DNA of 19,326 nucleotides from UBA11795 sp964652755 (GTDB lineage: Bacteria > Chloroflexota > Dehalococcoidia > Lucifugimonadales > UBA826). Below the pieces are notes generated by a model. It saw only the letters and a program-made list of their open reading frames with translations, was not told the DNA's origin and did no database searches. Position 1 is the stretch's first letter, and each line of letters opens with the position of its first letter. Positions 6,759 through 14,741 of the stretch are shown piece by piece. Location: assembly GCA_964652755.1 (NCBI GenBank), contig CAZZBP010000040.1, positions 1-19,326 of the forward strand. Reading direction: 5' to 3'. The position numbers were made by a program, and so were the translations under genes.

Positions 6759-7619
6759 ATGCGAGTTTTGACTAAGAAGAATACATTTATCTTGATTCCT
6801 GCCGCGACGGTTTTTCTTTTGTTGATCTTCATATTTAGGGAGCGGGTTTTGCTAGATAAATATTTCGTATATTTTCCCGATCCTAACTTGACACATTCCC
6901 CTTCAAATATTGGACTCGATTATGAAGACGTGTACTTCACCACAGAAGATGGTTACAAACTGCACGGGTGGTTTATACCCGGAAAGGGTGATTTCACATT
7001 CGTTTGGTTCCACGGCAACGCTGGAAACATCGGTGATAGATTGGATTATATTGAACTTCTCCACCACAATGTTGAGGCTAGCATATTAATATTCGACTAT
7101 CGCGGATATGGGTTGAGTGAGGGGGTTCCATCGGAACCTGGATTGCATTTAGACGGCCATGCTGCGATACATTTCTTGACTAACCATATTTACACTGAAG
7201 GTAACGCAGAAAACATCATACTCCTCGGCCGTTCATTAGGAAGTGCAGTGGCTATCAAGTTGGCCTCATTATACGATGTTCGGTCATTAGTGATCGAAGC
7301 TCCTTTTCCTTCGATTACTGCCTTGGCAAAGCATAATTATCCTTACCTGCCCGAAGCGCTTTTTAACAGAGTGCTTAAAGCCCGTTTTGATTCACAACTT
7401 GCTATGCAAAGCCTTCGCGTGCCGTTAATGGTAATTCATGGTGATCAAGATTCTATTGTCCCGATCAAGATGGGTAAAGCACTTTATGAGTCAGCCGATG
7501 TACCGAAGTATTTTTACTCGGTTGATGGAGCAGATCATAATGATACATACATCATCGCGGGCGTTGATTATTTTGAACAAATTAGATCTTTTATAGAGAA
7601 AATGCCAACCGAAAAGTAG
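6759..7619 (+). CDS. Membrane-anchored alpha/beta hydrolase (BEM46/ABHD13-like)
   Basis: 286 residues. Residues 9-27 form a single hydrophobic segment after a basic start (MRVLTKK), giving an N-terminal membrane anchor with the catalytic domain probably outside. Then follow the oxyanion-loop motif WFHGNAGNIGDR, FDYRGYGLSEG, the nucleophile elbow GRSLGS with S159, IHGDQDSIVP with D231, and GADHNDTY with H260. This is a complete Ser-Asp-His triad in the order seen in BEM46-type serine hydrolases. An esterase or lipase-like activity is expected; the natural substrate is unknown. ATG at 6759 has only a weak AAGAAAG ribosome site. It follows the aminotransferase after 224 bp on the same strand, so cotranscription is possible but unproven. 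Confidence 0.85.
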   Translation: MRVLTKKNTFILIPAATVFLLLIFIFRERVLLDKYFVYFPDPNLTHSPSNIGLDYEDVYFTTEDGYKLHGWFIPGKGDFTFVWFHGNAGNIGDRLDYIELLHHNVEASILIFDYRGYGLSEGVPSEPGLHLDGHAAIHFLTNHIYTEGNAENIILLGRSLGSAVAIKLASLYDVRSLVIEAPFPSITALAKHNYPYLPEALFNRVLKARFDSQLAMQSLRVPLMVIHGDQDSIVPIKMGKALYESADVPKYFYSVDGADHNDTYIIAGVDYFEQIRSFIEKMPTEK

Positions 7620-7840
7620 TTGATAACGCAGCAATATTACTTGCCCGGTCTGTTAGTAAATCAAAGAATTCTGGGTAATAGCATAATTCGAGCTATGAAG
7701 CCCAGGTGATCAGCGGGCTGATCGTTCAAACTGGCCAAAGTCATTTGTCGGATGTTTGCGTATTTCTCTAATAAAATAAGACAATTGTAACGCTACTATG
7801 CGCTATTGATAGCATGCTTTTTATAAGGACAGGAAACTCA

Positions 7841-8209
7841 ATGTATTGGAAGCAGACCGAAGAGATGGATGAGGTATTATCAAAACGTATTCATGGCGGC
7901 ATAGGAAAAATAAAACGAAGAAATTTGTTCGGCAAGCTTAGCAAACTGCCGATCAAGTCTGAAATTTGGGAGCTGGCAGAAGGGGTTAGTGAAGGCGAAC
8001 ATAGTCATGAAGGGGACCATCCCCTTGAGGAAATCTATTATTTTTTGGCGGGTCAAGGGTTGATGGTCATCGACGGAGAGGAAATTCCAGTTCGCCAAGG
8101 AGATGCGATTATGGTGTCCCCCGAAACTAGGCGTGGCTTGGCGAACACAGGTCATAGCCTGTTGAAATTAATAATAATATGGGGAGAATCTGGAAAGAAC
8201 CATGTTTAG
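7841..8209 (+). CDS. Single-domain cupin protein
   Basis: 122 residues from ATG 7841; an in-frame ATG at 7814 would add nine residues, but AGG sits 7 bases ahead of 7841 and family members start near MYWK. The first cupin motif reads GEHSHEGDHPLEEIYYFLAG (52-71), with H54, H56 and a glutamate of EEIYY as likely metal ligands. The second motif is VRQGDAIMVSPETRRGLANTG (84-104), in which the usual His is replaced by Arg. Metal binding may therefore be incomplete and the protein could act as a binding or isomerase-like cupin. It stands between an alpha/beta hydrolase and the convergent Acr3 gene. No specific reaction can be assigned. Confidence 0.8.
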   Translation: MYWKQTEEMDEVLSKRIHGGIGKIKRRNLFGKLSKLPIKSEIWELAEGVSEGEHSHEGDHPLEEIYYFLAGQGLMVIDGEEIPVRQGDAIMVSPETRRGLANTGHSLLKLIIIWGESGKNHV

Positions 8210-8399
8210 TCACTAGGGGTCCAAACTAGAATGAATCAGGGCATCTGCCTCAAATCACCTAGAACTACTCCTGGTCCATTGTGACTTTTTCCAAGAGGAT
8301 ACATTCAAAGAGATATCTTTTGTAGTTAATTCGGTAGAAGATCAAAGTGCTACTTTGCGGGTTTTGTGTGTGACTTTCGACCTGAACAAGTTAGTTAGA

Positions 8400-9419
8400 T
8401 TATGTAGAGAATAACGGGCGCGTCCTATTAACTATGTAGACGAGCGACAACATTACAGGTACCTCTACCAGCACCCCAACCACAGTTGCCAAAGCCGCTC
8501 CCGAGTGGAGCCCAAATAAAGAAATCGCAACCGCAACAGCGAGTTCAAAAAAGTTTGAGGTACCAATAAGACAAGCTGGTGCCGCTATATCGTGGCGTAG
8601 TTTCAAAAGTTTTGATGTTACATAACCGACAGCAAATATTCCGTAGGTTTGTAGAAGCAGAGGAATCGCGATCAAAATTATGATTTGAGGTTTGCTTAAA
8701 ATGACCTCAGCCTGAAATCCAAATAATAAAATAACTGTTAACAGTAAACCGAGCATTGACATCGGTTTGATTATCATCAGGAATTTCTGAAGCTTTTCTT
8801 CGTTCTTAGAATCGATAAGCTGATACCTTGTCAAAATTCCGGCAATTAGGGGAATTACGACATAGAGGACAACGGACATAATGAGAGTTTCCCAAGGAAT
8901 TTCAATACTTGCTATGCCTAGTAGAAATCCTGCAATTGGCGCGAAAGCAAATATCATGATTATGTCGTTTATGGACACTTGAATCAGGGTATAGTTCGGA
9001 TTCCCTCTTGTCAGTTGGCTCCATACAAACACCATGGCGGTGCAGGGAGCCACTCCAAGAAGAATCATTCCTGCTATGTATTCAGTCGCGGTGGATGGTT
9101 CTACCAAGTCTTTGAACAGAATCCTAAAGAAAAACCAAGCTAAAAAAGCCATGGTAAACGGTTTGATCAACCAGTTAACAGTCAAGGTTACGATCAACCC
9201 TTTTGGACTCCTACCAACGTCCCTAATTGATGAGAAATCTATCTGTGACATCATCGGGTAGACCATCACCCAAATGCAGATGGCAATAACGATATTTACG
9301 TGAGCCCATTGAAGGGTCGCTGCGAAACGAAATACTTCCGGTATCCAATTGCCAATCAATACTCCTGTCGCTATGCAGAGTGCTATCCATAGGGATAGAT
9401 ATTTTTGAAAAACTCCCAT
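8400..9419 (-). CDS. acr3: Arsenite efflux permease of the Acr3 family
   Basis: 339 residues with about ten hydrophobic segments, the normal size for Acr3 (bile acid:sodium symporter superfamily). Diagnostic motifs are VMVYPMMSQIDF (51-62), GVAPCTAMVFVWS (122-134) with the essential cysteine C126, and VGVLVEVPVML near the C-terminus with the conserved glutamate E319. It should export As(III) across the inner membrane using the proton gradient. ATG at 9419 follows AAGGA by 6 bases. No arsR, arsC or arsM is adjacent; the nearest upstream gene is a divergent dehydrogenase. An imperfect palindrome just upstream (9445-9460) could bind an ArsR-like repressor encoded elsewhere. Confidence 0.93.
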   Translation of the reverse strand: MGVFQKYLSLWIALCIATGVLIGNWIPEVFRFAATLQWAHVNIVIAICIWVMVYPMMSQIDFSSIRDVGRSPKGLIVTLTVNWLIKPFTMAFLAWFFFRILFKDLVEPSTATEYIAGMILLGVAPCTAMVFVWSQLTRGNPNYTLIQVSINDIIMIFAFAPIAGFLLGIASIEIPWETLIMSVVLYVVIPLIAGILTRYQLIDSKNEEKLQKFLMIIKPMSMLGLLLTVILLFGFQAEVILSKPQIIILIAIPLLLQTYGIFAVGYVTSKLLKLRHDIAAPACLIGTSNFFELAVAVAISLFGLHSGAALATVVGVLVEVPVMLSLVYIVNRTRPLFST

Positions 9420-9444
9420 ATAAGGTCCTTATCAGAAACTCAAA

Positions 9445-9460
9445 TAATTGATCTGATCAT
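9445..9460. promoter_or_regulatory. Imperfect AT-rich palindrome upstream of acr3
   Basis: AATTGATC followed by TGATCATT forms an imperfect inverted repeat 26-41 bp upstream of the acr3 start, next to a TTAAATTTAA palindrome at 9460-9469. Its position within the likely promoter and its AT-rich symmetry recall ArsR-type operators. The symmetry is seen; the binding role is inferred. Confidence 0.25.
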
Positions 9461-9646
9461 TAAATTTAATGGGCCGGTAATCAAACAAAATGGAGAACTC
9501 GTTCTTTCTAGAGCCGGTGTGTATCCTGAACATTGTGATTTACCTAGAATTAACCCAATTTAACCCGTACAACGAGGGTATCAGCCGATTAGGGGTTTTT
9601 ATTTAGAAATTTTTACCATATCGTCAAGGTTTTAATAAGATAAGTC

Positions 9647-9675
9647 TTGATTGGAGCGGACGTTTTTGCTAATTT
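9647..9675 (+). promoter_or_regulatory. Possible sigma-70 promoter of the dehydrogenase gene
   Basis: TTGATT (9647-9652) and TAATTT (9670-9675) are separated by 17 bases, leaving a leader of roughly 55 bases before the ATG at 9739. Matches to consensus are partial, and another TATATA lies nearer the gene. It is the best candidate in the 319-bp divergent region 9420-9738, which holds no gene. Confidence 0.22.
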
Positions 9676-9738
9676 GAGTTAGTATGGGCGCCGTATATAT
9701 GCCGTAAGAGATAACTCAAGATTGAGGAGGAACTCAAC

Positions 9739-10890
9739 ATGAAAGCTGTTGTTTACAAGAATCCTTTTGAGGTTGCAGTAGAAAATGTAGATGATCCCAC
9801 TATTAAACATCCCAATGACGTGATAGTTAGGATCACCTCAAGTTGCATATGTGGGTCTGATCTTCACATGTATGAGGGAAGAACTGCGGCTGAACCAGGA
9901 ATTATTTTTGGTCACGAAAACATGGGTGTAATCGAGGAACTTGGCTCTGCTGTGAAAACTTTGTCCGTTGGTGACAGAGTAGTGATGCCTTTTAATGTGG
10001 CTTGTGGATTTTGCAAAAATTGTCAGCGCGGATTTACTGGTTTCTGTACGACAGTAAATCCCGGTTTCGCTGGGGGTGCATATGGGTATGTTGCGATGGG
10101 ACCGTGGCCAGGTGGCCAGGCTGAGTACTTACAGGTCCCGTTTGCCGATTTTAACTGTTTGACTTTGCCAAAAGGAAAGGATTTTGAGGCTGACTTTGCA
10201 CTACTTGCAGATATTTTCCCCACTGGTTATCACGGTGCAGAGTTAGCAGACGTGAGCCCCGGAGAGAGCGTTGCAGTATTCGGAGCCGGACCAGTAGGCC
10301 TAATGGCGGCATACAGTTCGGGTATCAGAGGAGCAGCTGAAGTATTTTGTATCGATCACGTTCAAGAACGTTTAGACAAGGCGGAAAGTATCGGAGCTAT
10401 TCCCATAAATTTCGATAGGGGTGACCCGGTTGAACAGATCAGGGACATTAGAAGCGATACTGGCGTCGATAAAGGTATCGATGCTGTAGGTTATCAGGCA
10501 GCCGCGCAGGGTTCGTCGGCTGCTGGAGGCGAACAAGAAGAGATTCCAAACGTTGTTCTAAATCAGATGATTGAGGTGGTGAAGCCGACAGGAGCCTTGG
10601 GTATACCGGGCCTTTATGTGCCCTCTGACCCAGGCGGAGTGAACGAATCAGCGAAATCCGGATCACTGCTTCTCAGTTTTGGACGTTTGTTTGAGAAAGG
10701 TCTGAGACTGGGAACAGGACAATGTAATGTAAAGAAATACAACGCGTATTTGCGAGATTTAATTATTGCTGGTAAAGCGAATCCTAGTTTTGTGGTCTCT
10801 CACGAAATTTCTATTGATGAGGCTCCAGAAGCCTACCAAAAGTTTGATCAAAGAGTAGAGGGCTATACGAAAGTAATCCTTCAGCCATAA
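9739..10890 (+). CDS. Zinc-dependent alcohol dehydrogenase, glutathione-independent formaldehyde dehydrogenase (FdhA)-like
   Basis: 383 residues of the medium-chain dehydrogenase superfamily. The GroES-like domain has CICGSDLHMYEG (36-47) with catalytic-zinc ligands C38 and H59 (in GHEN, 58-61). The structural-zinc cysteines are C89, C92, C95 and C103 in ACGFCKNCQRGFTGFC. The GGAYGYVAMGPWPGGQAEYL stretch and LLADIFPTGYHG match the FdhA branch, and VAVFGAGPVGL is the NAD(P)-binding Rossmann motif. Length agrees with that branch (about 380-400). The expected reaction is NAD-dependent oxidation of formaldehyde or another small alcohol/aldehyde. GAGGAGG ends 8 bases before the ATG. The stop codon lies inside a perfect inverted repeat (10881-10925). 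It is divergent from acr3. Confidence 0.9.
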   Translation: MKAVVYKNPFEVAVENVDDPTIKHPNDVIVRITSSCICGSDLHMYEGRTAAEPGIIFGHENMGVIEELGSAVKTLSVGDRVVMPFNVACGFCKNCQRGFTGFCTTVNPGFAGGAYGYVAMGPWPGGQAEYLQVPFADFNCLTLPKGKDFEADFALLADIFPTGYHGAELADVSPGESVAVFGAGPVGLMAAYSSGIRGAAEVFCIDHVQERLDKAESIGAIPINFDRGDPVEQIRDIRSDTGVDKGIDAVGYQAAAQGSSAAGGEQEEIPNVVLNQMIEVVKPTGALGIPGLYVPSDPGGVNESAKSGSLLLSFGRLFEKGLRLGTGQCNVKKYNAYLRDLIIAGKANPSFVVSHEISIDEAPEAYQKFDQRVEGYTKVILQP

Positions 10891-10925
10891 CACGGGTGGA
10901 CACAGTCCACCCGTGTTATGGCTGA
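10881..10925 (+). terminator. Perfect 21-bp inverted repeat with 3-base loop overlapping the dehydrogenase stop codon
   Basis: The left arm, 10881-10901, is exactly complementary to the right arm, 10905-10925, around the loop ACA. The arm core is CACGGGTGGAC / GTCCACCCGTG. The last codons and the TAA (10888-10890) are part of the left arm. No T-run follows, so if it terminates transcription it is not a canonical intrinsic terminator; mRNA 3'-end protection or action on both strands is also possible. The 294 bp that follow, up to the end of purK, hold nothing I can identify. Confidence 0.65.
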
Positions 10926-11219
10926 TGTTAGGTATATGGGCCTATGAAACTGCGCTATGTAATGATGAAAAGTGATGAGTAACGGAACCGTATATGTGGC
11001 CGAATGGCTTATCGGAGGGAGAATTAACGTCAAAAGCTAGAAGTTTTTCAAGAGGATCTGTAATGGGAAGGTATAGTACAAGACTTTGTGCAATCACAGT
11101 AGAACAGATCCCCTGAGCTTTCTGAAACTACTGTAAAAGGAAATAGTGCGCAGAACAATGGGATTCTAACAATCAACTCCGACTATCCTAATCAGATACC
11201 TTATGGCTACATTGGAATC

Positions 11220-12371
11220 TTAAGTTTGGCTTGATATCTGGTTGTGTGCTTCAATGGCTTCTTTCAATAAAGTTTCGTTATCACTACCTGTAAACAGAAT
11301 ATGTCCCATCTTGCGTCCCGGCCTCACAGATTCTTTCCCATAGAAATAGAACCTTGCGTAATCATTTCCCATTAAAGTGTTAGCAACGTGCGGTTTTAAT
11401 AGGGTCATCGCTTCTTGACCCAAAATATTGAGAAGAACAGAGTCTCCGTTTCTTATCGGGTTAATCAGTGGGAGATCGCAAAGTGTGCGAACTTGAAGCT
11501 CATATTGCGAAACCGAAAAAGAGTCAAAGGTGTGATGCCCGGAGTTGTGGGGCCTTGGAGCTATCTCATTCACTATTAGGGTTCCATTATTGAGTAAGAA
11601 CATCTCAACGCAGAAAACGCCCGGATCACCTATGCTTTGGACAACTTCATGAGCCAGTCGTTGTGCGGATTCGGCCAGACTTTTTTCAATTCGCCCTGGC
11701 GAAATACTGATACGCAAAATACCGTTTTCGTGAATGTTTTCTGTAGGAGGATAAGTAACGTAATTCTGATCGCTGCCAATGGAAACAACGACAGAAAGTT
11801 CCATCACGAAAGGAACTATTTGTTCTACTACCCACGGGCCATCTCCTGTAATCACGTCCAGAACAGGCTTTATGCTTTCCTTATCTGAAATTCGCCATTG
11901 CCCGTGGCCGTCATATCCCTCGGTCGCAGTCTTAACTATCCAGGGAAGGGGTAAACTTAAATCATTGAGTTCCAACTTTGAAAGCACGACTTCATAATCT
12001 GCAACAGTGAATCCTTGGTCCTTTAGAAAGCTTTTCTCAAAAGTCCGATCCTGTGCCAATCGCAGACTTCTGCTACCGGGCCGTACTCTTAATTCCTGTT
12101 CTAGAATCTCCACAAGAGATGCTGGGATATTTTCCCATTCCAAGGAAACACAATCCACCAAACGGGTAAATTGCTTTATAGTCTCCTCATCATCGAACCC
12201 CCCGTCGAAAGCAATGGACGCGAACCTTTTTGCAGGCGCGTTGTGAGAAGGATCCCACACACATACCTTGTAACCCAATCGCAAGGCTGCTTCCGCAAAA
12301 AATCCACCTAATTGTCCTCCACCTAGCATTCCTAATGTGCTACCCGGAAGAATTGTTTTCTGGCCCTTCAC
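11220..12371 (-). CDS. purK: N5-carboxyaminoimidazole ribonucleotide synthase PurK
   Basis: 383 residues, an ATP-grasp enzyme that makes N5-CAIR from AIR, ATP and bicarbonate. The N-terminus has LGMLGGGQLGGFFAEAALRL, then VSLEWENIP, RPGSRSLRLAQDR, the ATP-binding WIVKTATEGYDGHGQ, VVEQIVPF, and the metal/substrate motif NEIAPRPHNSGHHTFD. All are in PurK order and the length is typical. The start is GTG at 12371, two bases after the purE stop, with AAAGGA 11 bases upstream inside the purE tail, so the genes are translationally close. It is the last gene of the TPR-purE-purK unit. Confidence 0.96.
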   Translation of the reverse strand: MKGQKTILPGSTLGMLGGGQLGGFFAEAALRLGYKVCVWDPSHNAPAKRFASIAFDGGFDDEETIKQFTRLVDCVSLEWENIPASLVEILEQELRVRPGSRSLRLAQDRTFEKSFLKDQGFTVADYEVVLSKLELNDLSLPLPWIVKTATEGYDGHGQWRISDKESIKPVLDVITGDGPWVVEQIVPFVMELSVVVSIGSDQNYVTYPPTENIHENGILRISISPGRIEKSLAESAQRLAHEVVQSIGDPGVFCVEMFLLNNGTLIVNEIAPRPHNSGHHTFDSFSVSQYELQVRTLCDLPLINPIRNGDSVLLNILGQEAMTLLKPHVANTLMGNDYARFYFYGKESVRPGRKMGHILFTGSDNETLLKEAIEAHNQISSQT

Positions 12372-12373
12372 TT

Positions 12374-12883
12374 TTAAATAGATCCTTTAGACGCTGGATC
12401 AGCGAGAACTGTTTCCGTCAGGTTTTTTCGCCACTGGCGTAATCTGTCGCGTAATAAATCATTGTGAGTGGCTATTATTTCAGCAGCCAAGATAGCCCCA
12501 TTCTCTGCTCCGCCGATCGCGACAGTAGCGACAGGAACACCCCTGGGCATCTGTACGATAGAAAGAAGTGAGTCCATCCCTTTGAGGTTTTCTAAGGGAA
12601 CTGGAACGCCTATCACGGGTAGAATTGTCTTGGCTGCCAGCATACCGGGAAGATGAGCCGCGCCTCCTGCACCCGCGATAATAACTTTTATGCCTCTCTC
12701 TTCTGCAGTCTCTGAATATTCAAATAACCAATCTGGAGTGCGATGGGCTGAAACCACTCTGAGTTCACTCGGTATAACGAGTTCATCTAATATTTTGACT
12801 GATTTCTTGAGTATCGGAAAGTCCGATGTGCTGCCGCCTAGCACACCTACTATCGGAGATACATCCGTATTGTGACTAGTCAC
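12374..12883 (-). CDS. purE: N5-carboxyaminoimidazole ribonucleotide mutase PurE (class I)
   Basis: 169 residues. PurE moves the carboxyl group of N5-CAIR to give CAIR, using the PurK product. Visible motifs are VGVLGGSTSDF (12-22), VVSAHRTP (43-50) with the catalytic histidine H47, IIAGAGGAAHLPGMLAAKT, PVIGVPVP and IVQMPRGVPVATVAIGGAENGA. H47 with the SAHRTP and MPRG motifs marks the bacterial class I mutase that works with PurK. The start is GTG at 12883 with GAGGAGG 5 bases upstream. It precedes purK by 2 bases and follows the TPR gene by 87 bp, in which a 14-bp perfect palindrome CATTTAGCTAAATG (12933-12946) is found. Confidence 0.96.
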   Translation of the reverse strand: MTSHNTDVSPIVGVLGGSTSDFPILKKSVKILDELVIPSELRVVSAHRTPDWLFEYSETAEERGIKVIIAGAGGAAHLPGMLAAKTILPVIGVPVPLENLKGMDSLLSIVQMPRGVPVATVAIGGAENGAILAAEIIATHNDLLRDRLRQWRKNLTETVLADPASKGSI

Positions 12884-12970
12884 TAGGGCCTCCTCAGATA
12901 AACTAATAAGTAAGATTCAGATGATAAATTCTCATTTAGCTAAATGTTTTATTACTGGCTGTATCTATAT

Positions 12971-13390
12971 TTATGCCTCTAGTTTCTTGGCGTTGATGAA
13001 ATCTTCAAAGCTTTGAGAATCTCTTCCAAGCATTTGATTCACTATGCTTCTATGCCTGTAGGCAGACCAATATAGAGAATCCAGGTTTATGGCCTCGGTT
13101 AGATCATTGAGAGCTTTTTCAAGCTCTCCGATATCTGAGTAGGCAAGACCCCTATTATGGAAAGCATCCTTGTACTCAGGATCTAAATCAATAGCTTTTG
13201 AAAAATGTGTAATAGCTTCATCAAATTTCCCTAAACATAGCTTCGCAACCCCTATGTTATTCCAGGTTAACGCATGTCCCGGCCTTTGAGAGGCGGCCAA
13301 TTCGTAATTCTTAAGAGCTTCTGTATGCTTCCCAGCATTAGCCAGGATATTTCCCTGGGCAAAAACTGAAGTCCAATCGACATCGTCCAT
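12971..13390 (-). CDS. Tetratricopeptide repeat protein
   Basis: 139 residues made almost wholly of TPR units. The repeats begin near residues 5 (FAQGNILANAGKHTEALKNY region), 42 (TWNNIGVAKLCLGKFDEAIT), 76 (AFHNRGLAYSDIGELEKALN) and 110 (AYRHRSIVNQML), with consensus Gly/Ala/Pro positions such as AIDLDPEYKDA. There is no signal peptide or membrane segment, so it should be a cytoplasmic adaptor-type protein. ATG at 13390 follows GGGAG by 8 bases. It opens the unit that continues into purE and purK, and its promoter region is shared back-to-back with the his cluster. A partner or purine link is not known from sequence. Confidence 0.88.
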   Translation of the reverse strand: MDDVDWTSVFAQGNILANAGKHTEALKNYELAASQRPGHALTWNNIGVAKLCLGKFDEAITHFSKAIDLDPEYKDAFHNRGLAYSDIGELEKALNDLTEAINLDSLYWSAYRHRSIVNQMLGRDSQSFEDFINAKKLEA

Positions 13391-13463
13391 TAACTGGTCT
13401 CCCGAAACTAACGCCTAGTTAAATCGCCCTTCCAAGCGAAAACCGTTTCGTAAATTTGGTGTG

Positions 13464-13492
13464 TTGGCTATTCATATGTTAACCGCTAGTGT
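13464..13492 (+). promoter_or_regulatory. Possible promoter of the his cluster
   Basis: TTGGCT (13464-13469) and TAGTGT (13487-13492) have a 17-base spacer and would start transcription about 20 bases before the hisZ ATG. Matches to the sigma-70 consensus are only 4/6 and 3/6. No attenuator-type run of His codons or leader peptide fits in the 127-bp divergent region. Confidence 0.2.
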
Positions 13493-13517
13493 CACCCTAT
13501 TGTAAGATTGATGAGTC

Positions 13518-14735
13518 ATGAAAGAAATTAAGGTTGAAGATTTGCACAATCAGATTCGGGAATTGCCGGGAGGGCCTGATTCCTCAATGGCTTACTATGC
13601 GAGGAAAGAATCGTTAATAGATAGCATTCGTAATTTGTTGAGCGGAGCTGGATTCGCAGCCGCTGATTATCCTGTTATAGAGCCCACCGAACTATTTGTA
13701 AGAAAGTCTGGTGGAGGCATCACCGGACATCTTTATTCCTTCATTGACCCTGGCGGAAATAAGGTAAGCCTTAGGCCTGAATTTACTTCTTCCGTCATCA
13801 GGGAGTATTTGAAAGAACCAATGAATATAGAAAATGTCGTGAAGCGTCAATATTCAGGTCCCGTGTTTCGATACAACGATGGTTCCACAGGGAATACTCT
13901 CAGACAGTTCACTCAGCAGGGTTGTGAAATTATCGGTGCGAGCACCGCAGACTTCGATGCGGAGATTCTTAGACTATCACTTGCCGCGCTCTCTGAAGCG
14001 GGTATCAAATCGCTTATAGTGAGGCTTGGCAATGTAGGCGCAATAAGAAAACTTCTTGAAAGTTATGGTTTGAGTGAAGCTATCTGCTTATAGATTTTTT
14101 CTTATGTCTGGAAATTAAGTCAGTACCCAGATAGATTAAATGACATATTGTCCCACGCTGTTAGGTTGGGGCTTGTGAAAGAAAACAAGCAACGTTCTGA
14201 CTCAACAGGAGAATATGGTTCAAAAGCGGAGTCGATGGAATTAATCCAATCTCTTATGGCTGAAACTCTTTCCGGAAACACTGGAAGAAGATCTAGGGCG
14301 GAAATAATAGATAGATTGTTAAAGAAAAATTCAGAAGTAGTTGGCGTTGATGTTTTGGAATCCGCACTTAAGGACCTTTCCGAATTTCTCAATCGAATGG
14401 CGGGAGACTATAAATCGATTGAGGGGAAGCCAACTAGTAACGTTGTCGATTTAGAACAGATGAAGTATGTGAGTGAATTAATAAACGGTGTTGGCGATAT
14501 CGGAGGCCTGGAAGTGGGGTTTGAACTAGACTTCGCATCTCAACGGGGTCTAACGTATTACACAGGGTTTATTTTTGACCTTATCGTAGGTACGGTGTCT
14601 GGCCCCATATCGTTAGGCGGAGGAGGTAGATACGATGGGCTTGTACGGTCGCTAGGAGGCGATAAGGATGTTGGTGCTGTAGGATTCGCAGTAAATGTAG
14701 ATTCGACTATTAGATACCAGGAGACAGTAGGTTAG
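13518..14735 (+). pseudogene. hisZ: ATP phosphoribosyltransferase regulatory subunit HisZ (HisS paralogue) with an internal in-frame TAG
   Basis: Both halves lie in the same frame: 191 codons, TAG at 14091-14093 (codon 192), then an open frame to TAG at 14733-14735, 405 codon positions in all. It has class II synthetase-like landmarks SLRPEFT (84-90), GPVFRYN (114-120), LRQFTQQGCEIIG (128-140), RGLTYYTG (343-350) and LGGGGRYDGL (365-374). Only 31 residues follow the last motif, so the anticodon-binding domain of real histidyl-tRNA synthetase is missing, as in HisZ. Residues about 195-310 look longer than usual. There is no frameshift, and the codons after TAG (IFSYVWKLSQYPDRLNDIL) are protein-like. 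TAG ends neighbouring genes too, so it is an ordinary stop here. The cause may be real inactivation, readthrough, or a consensus error. hisG starts 6 bases later. Confidence 0.8.
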
Positions 14736-14741
14736 ATTTCA

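Noticed and set aside
6578..6775. 65-codon ORF between aminotransferase and alpha/beta hydrolase
   Set aside because: It overlaps the hydrolase start in another frame, has no clear ribosome site and no recognisable motif.
7708..7723. Hairpin GATCAG/CTGATC as a terminator of the alpha/beta hydrolase
   Set aside because: Only a 6-bp stem with no T-run; too weak to call.
10942..11099. Possible small minus-strand gene downstream of purK
   Set aside because: On careful rereading the frame is broken by a TAG and it shows no conserved motif.
14148..14735. Second half of hisZ as a separate gene starting at TTG 14148
   Set aside because: No ribosome site precedes it and the frame is continuous with the upstream half across the TAG, so it is one interrupted gene.
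13518..14735. Histidyl-tRNA synthetase (hisS)
   Set aside because: The C-terminal anticodon-binding domain is absent and the gene directly precedes hisG, which fits HisZ better.
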